Shown here piece by piece: positions 1-11,945 of a stretch of DNA of 64,000 bases. The first letter of the stretch is position 1; the number at the start of each line of letters is the position of its first letter. Both the position numbers and the translations under genes were made by a program. The stretch is from Blumeriella jaapii. Its lineage: Eukaryota > Ascomycota > Leotiomycetes > Helotiales > Drepanopezizaceae. Location: NCBI GenBank assembly GCA_009599575.1, contig VWND01000015.1:744001-808000 (forward strand), in the 5' to 3' direction. Under the pieces are notes generated by a model. It did not search any database. It saw nothing but the letters and a program-made list of their open reading frames with translations, and had not been told where the DNA came from.

Positions 1-621
1 CACAACGCTTCCTTTCCGCTTCAGCAACCACATCTGCATGCAGCACTGCACGAATCGGTAAACAAGAAATATACGACTCACTTACTATCTCTCGAAGAAT
101 CTCCTATTCAACGAGAGTTCTTTTTTTTTTCTATTTTTTTACATGTTTTTGGTGCATATCAACCACATGCGAAAATGGCTGCATATTCCAGCCTGGAATA
201 TCATAAATTTTTTTTCTCGCCGGCGTGATTTCTATATGGGCGGTACTGTACTACTGTTTTGTTGTTGACTAAGCTAGGTAGGTATTTTGGCTGCAAGAGG
301 GTGCAGAGACTTTTTGCACCCCGCTGTACTGTGCCTACGCTCGTGCCCGACTCTCTCCCATGCCACTTCCCTCGCGATCCCACCGGACGGACGTCCTGGC
401 TTCGCTTCGGGTCGTTCGGTCGTTCGGTCGGTCGGGCTCCACGCCCCCCCTCCCCCTCCCCAAGCCCCGCGACCCCAGCTGGGCGGCGGTTTCTCAGCCC
501 TATCGGCCTGGTCTTTCTGTCTTTCTTTCGTTGTTTCTTTCTCTTTTTCTCTCTTTCTCGCTTGATCGCTTGATCGCTTGTTGTTTGCTCGCTTGCTCGC
601 GTAGATATCGTCTTCTCGTCT

Positions 622-794
622 GTTCTCTGGCCTGCTCTGCTCTGCTCTGGTCTGGTCTGGTCTGGCCTGGTCTGGTCTATTCTGGTCTATTCTGATCTGC
701 TCTGGTCTGGTCTATTCTGGTCTATTCTGGTCTGGTCTATTCTGGTCTGGTCTATTCTGGTCTGGTCTATTCTGGTCTGGTCTGGTCTGGTCTT
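622..794. repeat. TCTGG / TCTATTC tandem tract
   Basis: Irregular tandem array built from TCTGG and TCTATTC words, for example TCTGGTCTGGTCTATTC repeated many times. It is a simple-sequence expansion and carries no coding signal. Confidence 0.9.
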
Positions 795-857
795 CTCGCT
801 GGGGCGCACACGATGCGTTACGGCGTAGCTTCGCTTAGTAGTCTCCTCCCATCTACA

Positions 858-918
858 TACACACACACACACACACATACACATACACACATACACACAC
901 ACACTCACACACATACAG
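858..918. repeat. CA/TACA microsatellite
   Basis: (CA)n interrupted by TACACA, running into CAGTACAGTACAGT. Simple microsatellite. Confidence 0.9.
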
Positions 919-1182
919 TACAGTACAGTGTAATACAATGGAGACCTCCTCACTGCACTGCACAGTGCAGCACAGTGCAGCACCGTGTGTAGACGAGGCT
1001 TCTCCCCCTCAGCCAGCAGCACCCTTCTTCCGTAGCGGGCTGTCCTTTCCCAGTCCGTGGTTGGTGTGCTCTCGCTGCAGAACCGGAGGCCGGGCTCCTC
1101 TCGCACTCGGCGAGCCGGCCTAGTGATTCCGAGGCGATCTAGCGTTCTTACAGTACGGTGCTGTACTGTATGTATGTGCACA

Positions 1183-1650
1183 GTAGCCTTCGTCGGCGGA
1201 GAGCGTCCGTCGCGTTAGCTTTGGGCTGGTTGCCCCGTCAACGAGAGTGTATGTATGTGTATGTGTGTGTGTGTGTGCTACTGTAAGTGTGATATCTTAC
1301 AGTACAGTTTGTAGTAGCCTTCGTCGGCGGAGAGCGTCCGTCGCGTTAGCTTTGGGCTGGTTGCCCCGTCAACGAGAGTGTATGTATGTGTATGTGTGTG
1401 TGTGTGCTAAGTGTGATTTCTTACAGAACAGTATGTAGTAGCCTTCGTCGGCGGAGAGCGTCCGTTGCGTTAGCTTTGGGCTGGTTGCCCCGTCAACGAG
1501 AGTGTATGTATGTGTATGTGTGTGTGTGTGCTACTGTACTGTAAGTGTGATATCTTACAGAACAGTTTGTAGTAGCCTTCGTCGGCGGAGAGCGTCCGTC
1601 ACGTTAGCCTTCGTCTGGTTGCCCCGTCAACGAGAGTGTATGTGTATGTT
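1183..1650. repeat. Four-copy ~130-bp minisatellite
   Basis: Four direct copies begin with GTAGCCTTCGTCGGCGGAGA at 1183, 1314, 1438 and 1572, so the periods are 131, 124 and 134 bp. Each contains the same GC-rich core (GAGCGTCCGTCGCG, GGTTGCCCCGTCAACGAGAG). Copies 1-3 then carry a TG microsatellite and a linker like AAGTGTGATATCTTACAG. Length variation lies in the TG tract and the linker. Copy 4 has a diverged core and loses the TG tract. No coding function is visible. Confidence 0.9.
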
Positions 1651-3194
1651 CTGGGGCAGGGCTCGGGTATCACTCTGGATTGCGAGCTTGGCATGAGGCG
1701 GGGAAGCGGCTGCTTTGTTTACGCTGGATCGAGCAAGTCCGCCGCGGGTCTGTCGACCCTCGTTTCCTTTACTTCGTTCGGCCGTCGCGGCCGAGATACT
1801 TCTTTGTGCCGTGGCGCCCAGGAGAAAGGTGCAATGACTTCTGCAGATGCTGTAGAGAGAGCTGTGGAAGAAGCATTGTAAGAACCGTAAGTACAGACCT
1901 TACAATACCTTACAGGTACAGCGCCTTGCAGTACCTTACAGTACCTCATAGTACTCATAGTACCTTACAGTACTGTACTTCGTACTTGGATGAATTCATG
2001 TTAGTGTGGTATTATACGTGAACCCTTGCTTTCTTAGATACTTGGCATTGCTGCTTTCTATGTGTACACTACAGACAGTACTGTGAATAGTATCTTGGAC
2101 ATTGCCCTTGAAGTACCCCTTGTCTTACTGTTAGTAACGCACCGATGCAAAACTAACATCATTTGGCACAAGTACAGTGCCGTCTGTACTATCCTATACT
2201 ACACCGTACTATACCATAGTATCTGTACGGTCCTGTACATACAATCCTCAGCCATGAAGCTCACTCACTCGCTGTCAGAGTAAACTAAGCCGCGCGAGCT
2301 AGGCCCACCGAGGCAAGGCCCGGAAGCACCTCCGAACCCTCCCCCTCCTTTCCCCTGTCCCCCCCCCCCGCTCGACCCTGCTCATCGACGAATTGCGTCG
2401 CCCCGTTTCAAGAAGATTCGGCATAGGAGGCTTGACCGCACGGCCTGAGGCCATGGGGATTGATCGACGGCGGCCCCAGCTGGGGACGTGGGGGCGGCAC
2501 GTCAACCGACAGGAATGGAACTTTCGAGCCCTCCCAAAACCTTATTTCCACCTCTAGCCCGAAGTGGAAGGTGGACGGGCGGTGGTGGACCACCACAGAC
2601 GCTGCCAGCCGAATACGAGTCATGTGACGGGACGGTCTCGCGCTGGGTCGATCCGCGGGCCGGACAGTTCCCCGGCGTTTTGCTCCCTGGCCTGCGTGGT
2701 ACAGTACTGAATCTATCATTCTACAGGACAGGACACGAGCAGTGCTGTCTGTACCGTACTTACTGTACTCTACTGTACTTACGGTGCACATCCGACGGGA
2801 CGAGAGAATACCCATTTCGGAGGAGGGCTGCGGGAAATGAAGCTGCATTCATCTCCTCCCTTTTCGACAGGTCCCTTGGGCTGCGACTCGAACCCCAACC
2901 GCTTGAGACGGCAAGGTGGAGACGGGGTTCAGCTGTGGTCTGTCGTTCTCCTTCGCGCTGAGACGTTCCAGTCCCGGCGCCGGGGAAGCGATTCTTCCGA
3001 CTCCGCCGTGTAAGTGTTGTGCTGTATGTTCAGTACCGTACCGTGCTCCCACATACGAAGGAGGCGCGTGCTCGCAGTCCCATGCCTTCCTGACCTTACC
3101 TCAGCAAGAGACACGTCAATACAGCATGTATGTACAGCACTGTATATACCTGACAGCGTAAATCGTCCATCACACCGTACAGAGCTGTACTGTG

Positions 3195-3262
3195 CAGCAC
3201 AGCACAGCACAGCACGGCACAACACAGCACAACCCAGCACAACACAGCACAACCCAGCACAG
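3195..3262. repeat. CAGCA/CAACA pentamer array
   Basis: Tandem CAGCA, CGGCA, CAACA and CCAGCA pentamers following GTACTGTG. Simple-sequence expansion related to the ACAGT-type words found elsewhere in the window. Confidence 0.8.
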
Positions 3263-4296
3263 ACTTGATTTTAAGCTCAGCGACATCGTCCCACCGTCAA
3301 TCCACACCACGCACGCATGGACCAGCTCGGCGATCTGGCGCTAGTCCGGGGTCGACCTTAGCGGGATCTTCCGCCGATCTCCATGTCAGGCCACCCTCCG
3401 GCAGGCCGTGATGACCTGACGGCGGAGAGCAGACAGCCTGGATCTTCTCCATCGCATGGCAAAACAAGCGGCCTGGCTAGCCCTCGGACGACGCCAAGCC
3501 GAGCTGTACTGGATTGTACCGTGCTGCATTGATCTGTACTAGATTGTGCGGTGCTGGATTGTACCGTCCTACAGTATCCTGTCCTGTACCGTGCTAAGTC
3601 TAAGTGTACCACACACGGCACACTATAGCTCGAGGATAAGCGAGGGCGCGTAAACATCACGTGACGTCACGCTGTTGCGAGAAGGACCGTAGGTAGGTAA
3701 TGGTGCTATACCATACTAAACCGTACCATCCACACACACGAAGGAGAAAAGAGGGCCATCTAGAAGGCGCCAAGCATAAGACACTTGCACACACACGCAT
3801 GCAAGGTGATGATGGATGATCTTACAGTACAGCATGTCCCTGTCCCGAATGGTCCCTCGCCCCCCCCGGACCAAAGTCCCGATGGGACTTGGGGAGCAGG
3901 GAATGGCATCGGAAAAGAAGACAGGCGCAAATCCCGATCGAAAATCGCCTACGGCAGGCCACCGCTGTCGAACATCCTGTCCGGCCCTGTAGCGTCCGCG
4001 TCCGCATCTGCCGCCGTCTCCCCATCTATCGTTATCGGCATCGCGGCGGACCGCGGCAGCGGCAGCAGCAGCAGCAGGAGAGGTTAGTTGGTGACGATGT
4101 GCAGTCCCGCCAGTGCTGTGCAGTACGTGCCCACTTGACAGTTCGCGGGGACCGGGCTTCACCCGATGGGCCTGCTTCCCCCTTGGGCCTCGCCGCAGTG
4201 GTTGGTACGGTCCTGTCCTGACGGTACTGTAGCAGCAGCAGCAGCAGCTGAGCCGCATCGTGGTTCAGGCATGGATTCATGGAGTGCGCGAGCCAT

Positions 4297-4832
4297 TCAC
4301 CCACTCGAGCCGTTCACCCACTCGAGCCATTCACCCACTCGCGCCATCCGCCCATCCCTCCATCCCTCCCCCCCTCCAATCCCGTCTGCGCCGGCCGTCC
4401 GTCCGTCGTCGGTCCTGGCCTCCTCCTCCCCCCCCCCGCCCGTGGATGTTTCGGGCCTCCTGTCTCGGCTGGGGGTTCCTGCGGTCTCTGGTGCGTGCAG
4501 CACGTCCGGCCTGCGGTTCTCCCGACGGCACGGGGGAAAGCGCCCAAAGAGGCCCCGGGGAGGGCATTCGCGCGGCCGCGGGGCAGAGACAGACAGGGCG
4601 CGCGCGACGCCGTCGACTCTGGCACCGTCGCCCATGGACCGTCGATGGTCGTCGCCCATGATGCCGCTATTGCTCTTGCTACCGCGACCCTACCCAGCCC
4701 TGCCCTGCCCTGCCCTATCCCCTCCTGCCCTATCCTGCCCTATCCTCGCCTACCCTCCTACTATGTGCCCTACTACGATCACGACTACGATTACTCCCAC
4801 TCCCACTCCCACTACGACGCCCACTACTGCTG
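4297..4832. repeat. Mixed short tandem repeats
   Basis: Contains a short array of CACTCGAGCCATTCACC-like units (about 4297-4350), CCTGCCCTAT units (about 4690-4750) and TCCCAC / TACGAC units (about 4770-4830). The open frames through it are repeat-driven and I do not call a gene. Confidence 0.75.
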
Positions 4833-5014
4833 TGCCGTTCCCCCAGCTCTTCTGCGGCCGGTGGCCACGGTAGGTTCCTGCTCATCTACCGCCCGCCCAG
4901 TGGTCTCTTGGAGATACATGTGGGTGTGGGTGGGCGTGGGTGGGTGTATGTGGGTGGGTGCGTGTGTCTGTATGTGTGTGCGTATGTGTGCTATGTTTTT
5001 TTATATATATATCT

Positions 5015-5155
5015 ACACACACACACGCACACTCACACTCTCATACTCACACACACTCACACACACACACACACTCACACACACACACTCACACACACAC
5101 ACTCACACACTTACACCCACTCACACCCACTCACATCTCTCACTCCGACTGCATT
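5015..5155. repeat. (CACACTCA)n microsatellite
   Basis: Long CA-rich microsatellite with interspersed CTCA, preceded by an AT dinucleotide run near 5000. No gene signal. Confidence 0.9.
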
Positions 5156-6275
5156 CATACCGGACCTGCTCCGTCTCTTGCTCGCCCCGCCCCGCCCCGC
5201 CCCCCAGACGCCCCCCCGCGGTTCCGGCGGACCATTCGTTTTGAATTGTTCATTCCATCATCCATTTATCCTATTATCCCATTATCTCATCATCCCATCA
5301 TCCCGTTTATCCAGTCCACACATCACGGTCGCCCTCCTCTAGCCGGTCTCCAGTCTCGAGGCGGCAGCTCTCTCGCCGCTGGCTTCTCGCCTCTGGTTCC
5401 TCGCCGCTGGCCTCTCTCGCTCTCTCTCGCCTCGGCCCGGGTCACGAGACGCGCGCCATCCGATCGCCATCGCCCGGCCCCGAGCCGCCTTCATCGGCCG
5501 TCTCGTGGAGTCAGTCGGGCTGCGGCCAACGTCGAATTGCACGGCATTCGCATTCATTCTTCACCTCCCATTGCGCGGCGGGACTCGCTCTCGCAACTCC
5601 ACCCACGCCGCCGCGCGAATCGATGCCATCCACCCCCGTGCGAATCGCTCCAGTTCGCACCACTCGCTGCGCTCCATTGTGCCTCCACTTGCATTCGCCT
5701 CGTCGCTGTTCGGTTCGTGTGCGCTCGCCACCACGTCGCCGGCCACCCACCACCACCACGCACCACGCCCACGCCCACGCCCCGAGTCACTTCTTCACGC
5801 CGTCGGGGCCGCGAAGCTGGACTGCCTCGTGAACGGCAGTGGCCTCAGTGGCATCAGTGGCATTAAGCAAGCGCGACGGGCGTCTCCACGCCGCCACGCT
5901 CTCACCTTTATCTTCGCAGCTTCCCCTGCCCGAGTCTCTTCTTCTCTCCTCCTCTTCACCTCATCCACCCTCACTTCCCTTCGAACGTTGGTGTCCTGTC
6001 CTGTCCAGTCGATCAAGCATCAGATTGTGTGCGAGACCACTCGTCCACTCGACCACTCGACCACTCGACGAGACGGCTCTGCCGCCTGCGACATCATCAT
6101 TCGATTACTTACCTCTTACTTACCACCACCACCCCCTCCGCCAATCACCACTTCTACTCCCCCCCCCCGCCAATCACCACTTCTACTCCCCCCAACCCCC
6201 CAACCCCCATCAACTATAACTTAACCATATCCCCCATCACCGACCCCCGCGAGATCCGCGACCCCGAGACGCATC

Positions 6276-7973
6276 ATGCCTCCCGCACGACAACCCTTGA
6301 ACCCGGGCGGGCCCGTCAAGCCCATGAAGGTATGGATCGACCGCCGTGTCGTCGTTTGACCCCTCCTCCCCCTCCCCCTCATCCTCTCCCCCCTCCCCCC
6401 TCCCTCCCCCCCCTCCCCCTCCCCCCCCCCCCCCATACAACAACAGCTGGGCTGACCTGACCCCTCGACGCAGACGGAGCGCACGCACGAGGAGAACCAG
6501 GAGCGAGCCTACATCGCCGCCTCCCGCCGCAGCGACCGCAGTCTCGAGGCGCGCGTCGAGTCGGCGAGGCGCGCGTCCGAGATCCACAAACGCCGCACCG
6601 GGCGTGGTCTGCGCGTCACCGAGACGGACGTCATGAACGAGGAGATGTACGAGGAGGAGGACGACGGCCTCCCCCGTCAGTACCGCCATCTCGCCGCCCA
6701 CCTGCAGACGGGCGTGTCCGACTTTGACGGCCGCCTCGAGGCCTATCTCACGGCCAACGTCGCCATGCGTTCGGCGCTGGAGCGGACCATCTCCAAGTCC
6801 TACGCCCAGTCCGGCCAGCAGCCGCCGTACCCGGTCCAGTATGCCGGCGTCTACCCGTCGCCCATGCTCGCCCACCCCTACCCGCCACCCGCCATGCCGC
6901 CGCACGCCATGCCGCCGCACGCCATGCCGCCGCACGCCATGTCGCCGCACCCGATGTCGCCGCATCCGATGTCGCCGCATCCGATGTCGCCGCACCCGAT
7001 GTCGCCGCACGCGATGTCGTCGATGTCGTCGATGTCGTCGATGTCGTCGATGCCGTCGATGCCGTCGATGCCGTCGATGCCGACGATGCATGCGATGCAC
7101 CCGATGCACCCGATGCACCCGATGCCGTCGATGCCCGCGCGGCCGGCTCCCCCGGCCCAGCAGAAGCCATCGCCGAGCCACGGTCACCGGCAAGCCCCCT
7201 ATCCCAATCCGCGCCTCCACCACCCGCACCCGAGATCCGCGTCCCTGGCCGCGCCCTCGGTCAAGCCGGAGCCGGGTTCCGCCCGCGTGGACGACCGCCG
7301 CGGCTCCCTGCCGCTCACGCCCGCGACGGCCGCGGCCTCGCCGGGGGGGCCCGACGCGCCCGTCTCGCCCACGGGCACGACCCCCGAGCTGAAGCCCTCC
7401 TTTCCCGATGGCTCCTTCCAACCCAACTTCGCGTTCGCGGGCCCCTATGCCCACCACTACCACCCCGCCGCCGCGCCGTACGCCGACCACGCGTTCCCCG
7501 CCCACCTCCCCCACCAAGCCCCCAGCGACGGCACCACCTTCGGCCCCTTCAGCACGGCCCTCCCCACCAACGCCGCCCACCTCCTCGGCATGCCCTTTGG
7601 CTACGAGGACTCGGACGTGCACTCGCCCTCCTTCGTCTACAGCAACCAGATGCTCCCCCAGACGACGGACGTCCCCAAGCCGCAGTCGTACCCGAGCATG
7701 TCCGGCCTCCACTCCACCCTCTCGCCCGTGACCTGGCCCGAGGCGGAGCCGCTGGAGGCGACGGAGCCGCGGGCCGAGGAGGCGACGACGTTCACCCCCC
7801 TGTACCAGCCGCAGTCCTACTTCAACGACGCCATGGCCAGCGGGAGTGGGAGCGCGAGCGGCATGCCGCCGAGCCAGCCGACGTCGACGTCGGCGCCGGC
7901 CAGCCTCGACAGCTCGGAGTTCTTCAACTTCGACCTCCTCAACGACGAGGTCACCTACTTCAGCAGCTGCTAG
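6276..7973 (+). CDS. Conserved fungal regulator-like protein (possible RfeF-type)
   Basis: Two exons, 6276-6329 and 6474-7973, joined in frame across a 144-nt pyrimidine-rich GT-AG intron that has GCTGACCTGA just before its acceptor. The product is about 517 aa. The conserved part is the N-terminal ~115 residues: a basic stretch with ASRRSDRSLEARVESAR, then EEMYEEEDDGLP and QYRHLAAHLQT, which I recognise from a family conserved across filamentous ascomycetes. Some members are annotated as RfeF-type transcription factors; I am unsure of that name and see no classical DNA-binding domain. The middle is low complexity: MPPHA/MSPHP repeats (about 6890-7010), MSS and MPS repeats (about 7010-7080), then Pro/Ser-rich sequence. 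The C-terminus is acidic and Phe-rich (SSEFFNFDLLND), resembling an activation domain. This start was chosen because only it splices into the conserved N-terminus. The long antisense frame is a shadow of this GC-rich gene. Confidence 0.75.
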
Positions 7974-9473
7974 CGTCACGTCTCCAGCATGGGACGAGAT
8001 GCGGGGAGAGACGCGAGATGAAATGATTTTGATGTCCGAGTTATGTTTTGATATGCGTTCGTTCCCCCACGTGCTGCTCCGGCCCGCGAGCTCGCGTGGC
8101 TTGTGATTTGATTGGTTTCTTTGTGCTGAGCTGAGCGTGTTTGTGTTGTTTTGGGCCGTTGTGGGCCGTTGTACCAGGAACAGGCGCGGTACGAGTCGTA
8201 CCTCCCTGCATACCTTTCCCACTTCTATGATATGGCGTCACATGGAAGGCTCGGACCGGATCGAGTCGGGTTGGGTGGGTTGATTTACGATGCATGCGCG
8301 CACGCATGACCGGCGTTTCTGGGCTCCTTTTACTACTCAGGACCGGGGAGGGAAAAAAAATATGGAATCCGGAATCCGGAATCCGGGGAACATCAAGAAG
8401 AAGGCACGCGTGCATCCACCAACGCACACGCGTGTTTTGGATGAGGCGGGATGGCATGGCATTTATAGGCGCCTGGGTCGATCACTCGAGCTCGCTTGCC
8501 GAGCCGCGATAGAAATCTGGCTTTTCTATCTGGCTCTGCTAGTCAGGGCTTTTGGTTCTCTCTCGAGGAACAGCACATAGCGCACAGCGCACCTACCTAC
8601 CTACCTCCTCAGGTATCTAGGCAAGCGATTACACATGCTTGTGTGTGTACGTTGAGGGGGCGCGGTGAGAGAGAACGAGGTGTACGAATGCTTAGAGTTA
8701 GAATAGAATCGGTAGCGAGCGCGCTGTACTTGACGGTACGTGGCTGTTTGGTTACTTGGCTTTGGCATCGGCATCGGCATCGGCATTGGCACTGGCACCG
8801 GGTGTCTTTTGGTCTTTGTCTTTCTTTCCTTAACTTTCTTTGTTCTTTTCTCCTTTTCGCTTTCCTTCTTCTCTTCTCTTCTCTTCTTTCCCTCTCTTCT
8901 CATGATTATACTTTCTTCTTCTCTTCATATACGGGCTGGGGGTGGGATGACCTACTTAATGGGCGGAAGTGGTGATGGGGATGGCACGGTGATGGATGAG
9001 GTCTTTTCGTGGTGTGCTTGGTTGGATGTTTCGGGCAGCTGGTTACTTACCTACTATATGTTTTTTAATACCTCATTAATCAAACACTTTCATTATGTGG
9101 TGTTTTGGTGGGGTGGATGGTGGTAGGGTGGTGGGTGAGTGGGTGAGTGCGAGGGACTTTCCCTCTGGTCTCCGCTGAACTCGATTGATTTGTTCGTGTT
9201 CATACCGCCCTTCATGGGCCCGAGAGGAAAGAGGGTGGTGGTGGGGGAGGGGGGGGGGGGGATGGTTCCCTGCCTTGTACTGTACATGAACCGATGGGGA
9301 GTCGCTGTACCGAAGGCACTGTAGTGCAGGTACAGCACAAGTACAGCAGCGAGGAAGGTACTGTACATGTAAACATACATACATACATACATAGGTACAT
9401 ATTTACATACATATATACTTACTTACATACTTACATACCTACCTACGTACCTACCTACAAATAGTGGCTGTAC

Positions 9474-10760
9474 ACACAAACATGCGCGTCTGTAATCGCT
9501 CGTCTTACCCCACCCCCACCACTTACTTATCCACTCACTCACTGCCTTTCCACTCACTGCCTTTCCACTCACTGCCTTTCCACTGCCTTTCCACTGCCTT
9601 TCCACTGCCTTTCCACTGCCTTTCCACTGCCTTTCCACTGCCTCTACAGTACAACTTCATAACGCCACCATCAGTACCTACCTAAGGTAGGTAGCTTGCT
9701 TTTAAATCCTAATAAATAGGTAGCTTGGACTAAAGCTGAGTATCGAAAGGATATTCACTTCATTTTAATTCAACTCAACTCAATTCAATTCAACTCGATT
9801 CAACTCGATTCGATTCGATTCGTACTTATATAGTATTTATCTAGTAAACCACCCGTTTGGACACATGAATATACGCGTCTGTAATCGCTCGTTTTATCCT
9901 ATTCCACCATTTACTTATCCATTTACTGCTTTCACACTGCTTTTCCACTGCTTTTACAATACAATTTTACAATTCTATTATTAGTATCTAAGATAGGTAG
10001 CTTGCTTTTAAATCCTAATAGATCGCTTACTTAAACTAAAGCTGAGTATCGAAAGGATATTCAATTTACTTTACTTCATTCTAACTCGATTCGATTCAAC
10101 TCAACTCGATTTACTTTTATTCGATTAGTATTTATCTAGTAAACCATCCGTTTGAACATATAAATATACGCGTTTGTAATCGCTCGTTTTACACTATTAT
10201 TTATTCATTTATTCACTGCCTTTCCACTGCTTTTACACTGTCTTTACAATACAACTTCACAACTCTACTATTAGTACCTAAGGTAGGTAGCTTGCTTTCA
10301 AATCCTAATAAATAGCTTACTTAAACTAAAGCTGAGTATCGAAAGGATATTCAACTTCACTTCAACTCAATTTAACTCGATTCGATTCAACTCGATTGGA
10401 TTCAATTCGCTTCAATTCAATTCAATTCTATTCATTTAGTATTTATTTAATATACCATCTATTTGGACATATAAACATACGCGTTTGTAATCGCTCGTTT
10501 TACCCCACCACTTACTTATCCACTTATTTATTGCCTTTCCACTGCTTTTCCATTGCTTTTACAATACAATTTTACAATTCTATTATTAGTACCTAAGGTA
10601 CCTACCTAGGTAGCTTGCTTTTAAATCCTAATAGATCGCTTACTTAAACTAAAGCTGAATATCGAAAGGATATTCAATTCCACTTTATTTTACTTAACTT
10701 AATTCAATTTTATTTATTTAAATTCTATTCAATTAGTATTTATTTAGTACATCACCCATT
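9474..10760. repeat. Diverged ~300-bp direct repeat array (four copies)
   Basis: Four diverged copies carry the same landmarks in order. CGCGTYTGTAATCGCTCG occurs at 9485, 9874, 10169 and 10480. GGTAGCTTGCTTTTAAATCC follows. GAGTATCGAAAGGATATTCA occurs near 9738, 10044, 10334 and 10657. An AT-rich AACTCGATTCGATT stretch and TAGTATTTATYTAGTA close each unit. Differences between copies are largely C/T and G/A exchanges. No open frame is conserved between copies, so the repeat is probably non-coding or a decayed element. Confidence 0.85.
9535..9650. repeat. CACTGCCTTTC 11-bp tandem array
   Basis: About ten tandem copies of an 11-bp unit CACTGCCTTTC, with CACTCACTGCCTTTC variants at the left end. 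It forms the first, expanded copy of a TTTCCACTGC word that recurs in the ~300-bp repeats to its right. Confidence 0.9.
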
Positions 10761-10895
10761 CGCAGCCTTCCCAGCCTTCCCAGCCTTCCCAGCGTTTCCC
10801 TCCCTTCCTTCTTTCTTTCTTTCCTTCTTTTTTTTCTTTCGCAAGCCCTCCTCCGTCCGTCCGTCCGTCCGCTAGCTTACCTACCTACCTTACCT

Positions 10896-10964
10896 AATAG
10901 TGGGCTGGCTGCCTTCCCACATTTATTCTGCGGGCACTCGAATGTGGGAAGGCAGCCCACTATT
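10896..10964. repeat. 69-bp inverted-repeat element
   Basis: The arms AATAGTGGGCTG...CCTTCCCACATT (left) and AATGTGGGAAGG...CAGCCCACTATT (right) are perfect inverted repeats over 24 bp, except for an extra GGCT in the left arm. They enclose a 17-bp spacer. ACCT lies directly outside both ends and could be a 4-bp target duplication, although the flanks are themselves ACCT-rich. It could be a miniature inverted-repeat element or simply a stable hairpin. Confidence 0.75.
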
Positions 10965-11238
10965 ACCTACCTATTCAACACTCAACATCCAACATTCAAC
11001 AAAACAAACTGATCTTCCTCCCTTCCATTACAGAAGCCCTCCCGCTTTTCACACATTTTTAATCACCAATCGTTCGTTCGTTCGTTCGTTCGTTGTGTTG
11101 TATCATATCATATCGCATTGCATTGCATCATTATTATTGTTTTTTATTGATAATGAAACTATTTATTTATCGGCTTGGATATAAGCCCAACCAATCAATC
11201 ACTGTATTTTCTCTCGCGTTCAGCAATTTATTTTCTTA

Positions 11239-11275
11239 TACAGTACAGTACAGTACAGTACAGTACAGTACTGTA
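11239..11275. repeat. (ACAGT)n array
   Basis: Seven tandem ACAGT pentamers ending in ACTGTAG. It is the purest example of a word scattered through most intergenic regions of the window. Confidence 0.9.
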
Positions 11276-11379
11276 GATATTTCGATCGGAGGGTTGGTTG
11301 GTTGGTTGGTTAGTGTATAATCTGGCGGATGGAGAGAGCGCTGATTTGAGACTGATACTGATACTGATACTTACTTATA

Positions 11380-11426
11380 TTAGTTAGGTAGGTAGGTAGG
11401 TAGGTAGGTAGGTAGGTAGGTAGGTA
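11380..11426. repeat. (GGTA)n tetramer array
   Basis: About eleven tandem GGTA units followed by GAAAGAAAG. Another GATA array lies at about 11684-11713. Confidence 0.9.
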
Positions 11427-11682
11427 TGAAAGAAAGAAAGAAAGCAAGAAAGCATGGGTAAACGAAAAGATATTTGTGGATTGGAGCGTGGTTTTCGAAT
11501 ACGGGTAAATGCTATTTATGAGCGTAGAGACTCGTGGAAAAGTAGTTGTTATGAACGCGAGAGGGCTGGCGGCTGTGAGGAGGGAGGTACGGGGTGGTGG
11601 ATAGGTGTGTAGTGTGTTTATGTGTTTAGGTACTGTATTGTACTGTATGTATGTATATACATATACAGTACAGTATTTACCT

Positions 11683-11713
<31 letters not shown>

Positions 11714-11874
11714 CAATGGCATTACCAAAGACATGAACATCTTCATCCATCCTCCCATCCATCCATCCATCTCTACTGTCGTCACACGTGTACACACCCA
11801 ACCCGCCCACTCGTAGCTCAGCTCGCCCACGCTGTCCACGGCTGTCTACACAGACGGCGAGCCCAGCCAGCACG

Positions 11875-11945
11875 TCCTGTCCTGTCCTGTCCTGTCCCGT
11901 ACCATACCATACCATACCATACCATACCATACCGCACCGCACTGC
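11875..11945. repeat. CCTGT and ACCAT pentamer arrays
   Basis: Tandem CCTGT units followed immediately by tandem CATAC/ACCAT units. No coding signal. Confidence 0.9.

Larger units (their letters stand above)
1..6275. other. Gene-free low-complexity upstream region
   Basis: I see no credible gene here. The open frames present are rich in Pro, Ser, Arg or Thr-His and follow simple repeats, not conserved domains. The DNA holds pyrimidine-rich tracts, CA/TG microsatellites, TCTGG runs, scattered ACAGT/GTACTG motifs and a ~130-bp minisatellite, itemised separately. The last several hundred bases (about 5340-6275) are pyrimidine-rich with clusters such as CCACTCGACCACTCGA, and may be the promoter and 5' untranslated region of the gene starting at 6276. 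Confidence 0.7.

Noticed and set aside
1183..1650. CRISPR-like regular repeats
   Set aside because: Units are ~130 bp direct repeats without unique spacers, in a fungal nuclear genome; they form a minisatellite.
4166..5866. Several overlapping 200-320-codon open frames
   Set aside because: They are Pro/Ser/Thr/His-rich translations of CA, TCCCAC and CCTGCC repeats, with equivalent frames on the same strand.
6237..8222. 661-codon minus-strand open frame rich in Arg, His and Gly
   Set aside because: It is antisense to the conserved gene at 6276-7973, and its composition mirrors the GC-rich codon repeats of that gene.
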